This document shows, one piece after another, positions 5,414-8,545 of a stretch of 8,545 bases of DNA. The position numbers and the translations under genes were made by a program. The stretch comes from Treponema sp. GTDB taxonomy: Bacteria > Spirochaetota > Spirochaetia > Treponematales > Treponemataceae. The DNA is taken from contig JAHAZA010000028.1 in assembly GCA_018385415.1 (NCBI GenBank), positions 1-8,545 on the forward strand, read 5' to 3'. The stretch's first letter is position 1, and each line of letters begins with the position of its first letter. The notes beneath the pieces are model-generated. The model searched no databases. It worked only from the letters and a program-made list of their open reading frames with translations, and was not told the DNA's origin.

Positions 5414-6685
5414 ATGTATAGACCAAGGATAACAGATACCATTCTTACTCGTAAGCTTAAAGGAAAAGGGGCTGTCCTTATCGAGGGAGCTAAATGGTGT
5501 GGAAAGACTACAACTGCAGAACAGATGGCCAAAAGTATTTTGTATATGTCTAAGCCCGAAGATGTAAAAGCAAATCTTGCAGCAGCAGATATAGATCCTT
5601 CAAAACTTTTGCAGGGAGAAACTCCACGTCTAATTGATGAATGGCAGATTGCACCAAAGCTTTGGGATGCAGTTCGTTTTGAAGTTGATCATAGAAATAG
5701 TGTAGGGCAATTTATTCTTACAGGCTCTGCAGTACCTCCTGAAACAGACGAAATATTTCACACTGGAACCGGAAGATTCTCATGGATAAAAATGAGACCT
5801 ATGACTTTGTTTGAGTCGGGAGATTCATCTGGAGAAGTCAGCTTAAAGGAAATGTTTAATCAGCCGGAGAAGATTCTTGCTGAAAACAAATTAGATAACA
5901 TTGATAGACTTGCCTTCTTAATTTGTCGAGGCGGTTGGCCAGGAGCTATTGATATGGAAGATGACATTGCTCTGGAGCAGGCCTTCGATTATTTTGATGC
6001 AATTGTAAATACCGATATTTCGAGAGTGGATAATGTGCAGCGAGATTCAGAGCGTGCAAAAAGATTGATGAAATCTTACTCTCGCCATCAGGGAACTCAA
6101 ACAGCTTATACAGTTCTGAGAGATGATATTCTTGCGAATGATGCAGAAACTCTTACAGAAGATACGGTTTATGCTTATACAAATGCATTGAGAAAAATCT
6201 TTGTAATAGAAGATATGCCAGCATGGAATCCAAACCTTCGTTCAAAAACTGCAATTCGAACTTCTGATACCCGTTACTTTATTGATCCATCAATTGCAAC
6301 CGCAAGCTTAGGTCTCGGTCCTAATGACCTTGTAAAAGATTTAAATACAATGGGCTTGTTTTTTGAAACCTTGTGTGTACGCGATCTTCGTGTTTATGCA
6401 GAAAGTCTCGATGGTCAGGTTTATCATTACCGCGATAAGTCCGGTCTTGAATGTGATACAGTAATACACCTTCGCAATGGTTCCTTCGGCCTTATTGAAA
6501 TAAAACTTGGTGGTGACAAGTTGATAGAAGAAGGTGCGGAAAACTTGAAGAAGTTCAGAGATAAGATAGACACCGATAAAATGAAAGAGCCATCTTTCCT
6601 TATGGTTCTTACTGGAACCGGAAAATTTGCCTACCGCCGCGAAGACGGTGTTTATGTTGTTCCGGTTGGGTGTCTGAGGGATTAG
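5414..6685 (+). CDS. AAA_14 / DUF4143 ATPase
   Basis: 423 residues, a common but poorly understood family in anaerobes and archaea. The N-terminal ATPase has Walker A GAKWCGKTT (25-33, K31), Walker B LIDEWQ (73-78, D75/E76), a sensor-like ILTGSA (101-106) and the GTGRF segment (118-122) whose arginine may be a finger residue. The C-terminal DUF4143 part contains GLECDTVI (344-351, with E346 and D348) and LIEIKLGG (360-367, E362 and K364), the spacing of a PD-(D/E)XK nuclease core, so a DNA-related activity is possible. The start is supported by the family-typical opening YRPRI but has no ribosome binding site; see the promoter entry. It is flanked by a 309-bp repeat-rich gap and lies 46 nt before the DUF262 genes. 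Substrate and biological role are unknown; it could be a solitary mobile gene with its own operator. Confidence 0.88.
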   Translation: MYRPRITDTILTRKLKGKGAVLIEGAKWCGKTTTAEQMAKSILYMSKPEDVKANLAAADIDPSKLLQGETPRLIDEWQIAPKLWDAVRFEVDHRNSVGQFILTGSAVPPETDEIFHTGTGRFSWIKMRPMTLFESGDSSGEVSLKEMFNQPEKILAENKLDNIDRLAFLICRGGWPGAIDMEDDIALEQAFDYFDAIVNTDISRVDNVQRDSERAKRLMKSYSRHQGTQTAYTVLRDDILANDAETLTEDTVYAYTNALRKIFVIEDMPAWNPNLRSKTAIRTSDTRYFIDPSIATASLGLGPNDLVKDLNTMGLFFETLCVRDLRVYAESLDGQVYHYRDKSGLECDTVIHLRNGSFGLIEIKLGGDKLIEEGAENLKKFRDKIDTDKMKEPSFLMVLTGTGKFAYRREDGVYVVPVGCLRD

Positions 6686-6731
6686 AAATAAAAGAGTAAT
6701 AATTTTATAGGATTTTGGAGTCTAGAGATTT

Positions 6732-8084
6732 ATGAGTGACGAAAACTTAAAAATAGTCTCTGTAGCAGAGTTATTGAAAGAGAATTTGGGTATACCAATA
6801 TATCAGCGTCCTTATAGATGGACGACCGAATCAGCAGCTTTGTTATTTAATGATATACATGAATCATTTTTGAAATTGGGGCAAGAATATCGTATAGGAA
6901 CTGTTGTTTTACATAATGATTCAGAACAAAAAAAATTAATGATTGTTGATGGACAACAAAGATTAACAACACTTTCAATACTTGTGTTATGCATTCAAGA
7001 AATTTTACAATCAACAAGTGATATAAATTTTTCTGACTATACTGGATTACTTAATTCAGATGAAACTTATTCTAATTTATCATTAGATGCGGCACGAAAT
7101 AATTACAAAGTTTTGAAAGACAAATGTTTAGAAATCAAAGATGAATTAATTGAATTCTTTAAGTATATATCTGAAAAATGTACATTCGTAAAGATTATAA
7201 CGGATAGCGAACAACAGGCATTCCAGTTTTTTGATTCTCAGAATTCTCGAGGGAAGGAATTAGCACCTCATGATTTATTAAAATCTTATCATTTACGAGA
7301 AATGAGTAATGATAATTTGGATTTAAAATTGAGTTTGGTTGGGGCCTGGGAAAAAGTAAATCAAAAGAAACTAGCTTTGTTTTTTCAAAATCATTTATAT
7401 CCATTAACAACTTGGTATAAAGGGAAGTCTGGTTTAAATTATTCTAGTAAACATATAAAAACGTTTAAGGGATTAAAACAGGATAACAAATATAATTATG
7501 CTATTTATCACAAAGCAGCAAATCTTTATATTGAACATTTTAATTCAGACAATATGTTTGAATTGACTTGTTCGAATGAAATCAATCAGTTTCAGTTGAC
7601 TCAACCTGTTGTTGCAGGACGGAGATTTTTTAGTTACACGTTATATTATTTGAATATGTATGAAAAAGTTTGTTCAATTATAGAAAAAGAATTTGATGGT
7701 CCAAATGTAAAAGATATAGTACGCGATACTTATGGTGGTAATGGATATATTAGAAATTTATTTATAAATATTATTATGTTTTATATCGATAAATTTGATT
7801 TTGATTCACTTTCTAAAACTGTATTAAAAAAATTATTTAAATGGGCCTATTCTTTAAGATTAAAAATGTATTCAGTTTATCCTGAGACAGTAAATAATTA
7901 TGCACTTGGAAATAATAATAGAGCTAATTATGGGTTAAGAATGTTTAACAAAATTTCTGAAATGACATCTCCATCAGATATGGATTCGATTCTTTTGGAT
8001 ACTATCAAAAAAAATGAAATTAATAATAAAAATGACTTAAATACAAGATTGTGGACTGAGATCTTTGGGGGTCAGAATGAGTAA
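6732..8084 (+). CDS. DUF262 protein (GmrS/SspE-like NTPase domain), no HNH seen
   Basis: 450 residues. The DUF262 core is clear: IPIYQRPYRW (21-30), VDGQQRLTTL (72-81), the signature of the GmrS half of GmrSD type IV restriction enzymes and of SspE and BrxU, and FFDSQNSRGKEL (166-177). DUF262 has a ParB/sulfiredoxin-like fold that binds or hydrolyses NTPs. The remaining ~270 residues are mostly helical and contain no recognisable DUF1524 HNH motif (no HxxP box), so by itself it looks like a regulatory or sensing subunit. A GGAG site (6717-6720) lies 11 nt before the ATG. The gene is strikingly AT-rich (TTA, ATA and AAT codons dominate) compared with the replication genes, which suggests separate acquisition. 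The next gene overlaps it by 8 nt, so the two are coexpressed. A role in phage defence is inferred from the family. Confidence 0.88.
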   Translation: MSDENLKIVSVAELLKENLGIPIYQRPYRWTTESAALLFNDIHESFLKLGQEYRIGTVVLHNDSEQKKLMIVDGQQRLTTLSILVLCIQEILQSTSDINFSDYTGLLNSDETYSNLSLDAARNNYKVLKDKCLEIKDELIEFFKYISEKCTFVKIITDSEQQAFQFFDSQNSRGKELAPHDLLKSYHLREMSNDNLDLKLSLVGAWEKVNQKKLALFFQNHLYPLTTWYKGKSGLNYSSKHIKTFKGLKQDNKYNYAIYHKAANLYIEHFNSDNMFELTCSNEINQFQLTQPVVAGRRFFSYTLYYLNMYEKVCSIIEKEFDGPNVKDIVRDTYGGNGYIRNLFINIIMFYIDKFDFDSLSKTVLKKLFKWAYSLRLKMYSVYPETVNNYALGNNNRANYGLRMFNKISEMTSPSDMDSILLDTIKKNEINNKNDLNTRLWTEIFGGQNE

Positions 8085-8545
8085 TGATTACATACAACCA
8101 GAAAGATTATTTGTAAATGAAATATTCTTGCAAGATTTTTATATTGTACCAATTTACCAACGAAGCTATGCATGGGAGAAAGAGCAAATTGAGCAATTAA
8201 TAAATGACATCTATGATGCAAAAGAAAAAGATGTATATTTTATTGGAAGTTTAATTGTTGATTATCAGGCAAAACATACTTATTCGGTAATAGATGGGCA
8301 GCAAAGACTTACTACATTGTATTTACTTATGTCTTATCTACAGAAATCATTATTAAAATCCAAATGTTTAACTTTTGAAGCACGTGAAGAATCGAATAAT
8401 GTCCTTGAGGCGTTATTAAAATTTGATTTTTCTAAAAATGAAGATTTTATTAGCAATGACTCATTTAACGATGAGATAGCTACAGGGATAAAACGAATAC
8501 AAGCTTTTTTTCGAACTAAAGACAAGGATTTTAAAAATACAATTA
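8077..8545 (+). CDS. second DUF262 protein, 3' end beyond window
   Basis: An open frame of 156 codons runs from the ATG at 8077 to the window edge without a stop. The ATG lies inside the last codons of the upstream gene (its TAA is 8082-8084) and follows a G-rich site (TTGGGGG, 8066-8072), a typical coupled start. DUF262 motifs are VPIYQRSYAW (24-33), FIGSLIV (55-61) and IDGQQRLTTLY (72-82); the DGQQR box falls at residue 73, as in the upstream protein, but the surrounding sequence is quite different, so these are divergent relatives and not a recent duplication. Proteins of this subtype often continue into a DUF1524 HNH nuclease domain. Whether this one does cannot be seen. Probably the effector half of a two-gene defence module. 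Confidence 0.88.
   Translation, partial: MSNDYIQPERLFVNEIFLQDFYIVPIYQRSYAWEKEQIEQLINDIYDAKEKDVYFIGSLIVDYQAKHTYSVIDGQQRLTTLYLLMSYLQKSLLKSKCLTFEAREESNNVLEALLKFDFSKNEDFISNDSFNDEIATGIKRIQAFFRTKDKDFKNTI

Noticed and set aside
5168..5532. Two - strand frames across the 23-bp repeats, both containing TWRFG-like words
   Set aside because: The 23-bp period is not a multiple of three, so the frame shifts at each repeat; the shared words come from the DNA repeats, not from a conserved protein.
7350..8084. HNH nuclease domain in the C-terminal part of the first DUF262 protein
   Set aside because: No HxxP or following N/H residues in DUF1524 spacing could be found; the region looks helical only.

Overview
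The window reads as the backbone of an autonomously replicating plasmid (or phage-plasmid) from a moderately AT-rich bacterium, with an accessory and probable defence segment at its right end. All convincing genes are on the + strand. Gene content alone does not fix the host. A gut- or rumen-type anaerobe, possibly a Treponema-like spirochaete, is a guess from overall style and from the AAA_14/DUF4143 ATPase, not something the sequence proves.

Layout. 1-94: promoter with overlapping inverted repeats (ATACA...TGTAT), a likely operator or partition site. 95-2456: a tight three-gene operon of a ParA ATPase, a small acidic-linker/ribbon-helix-helix-like partition partner, and a replication initiator with two winged-helix-like regions. 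2453-2902: an iteron origin with eight copies of a 16-bp motif (consensus GTCATATTTTACGTGG). The first copy overlaps the rep stop codon and the last four sit at an exact 21-bp period. The origin also holds a long dyad that can fold as a terminator and an A-rich stretch. 2931-3033: three consecutive perfect or near-perfect hairpins leading into the next gene. 3089-5104: a 671-residue primase-helicase (zinc finger, TOPRIM, DnaB/RecA-like motor) in T7 gp4 order. 5105-5413: non-coding DNA with dyads and four tandem 23-bp repeats; the last repeat supplies the -35 of a strong promoter whose predicted transcript would begin at the ATG of the next gene. 5414-6685: an AAA_14/DUF4143 ATPase with a C-terminal PD-(D/E)XK-like signature. 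6732-8084 and 8077-8545 (cut by the window edge): two overlapping DUF262 (GmrS/SspE-like) genes, much more AT-rich than the backbone.

How it fits together. ParA and its partner would segregate the plasmid and probably repress their own promoter. Rep would bind the iterons and open the origin, and the primase-helicase would then load, unwind and prime, so the element may depend little on host DnaB/DnaG. The ATPase and the DUF262 pair look like separately acquired cargo. The DUF262 pair is the best candidate for an anti-phage or modification-dependent restriction module, but its second gene is incomplete here. The least explained parts are the 21-bp-phased origin with its switchable dyad, the triple-hairpin leader before the primase-helicase, and the repeat-embedded, apparently leaderless promoter of the ATPase.
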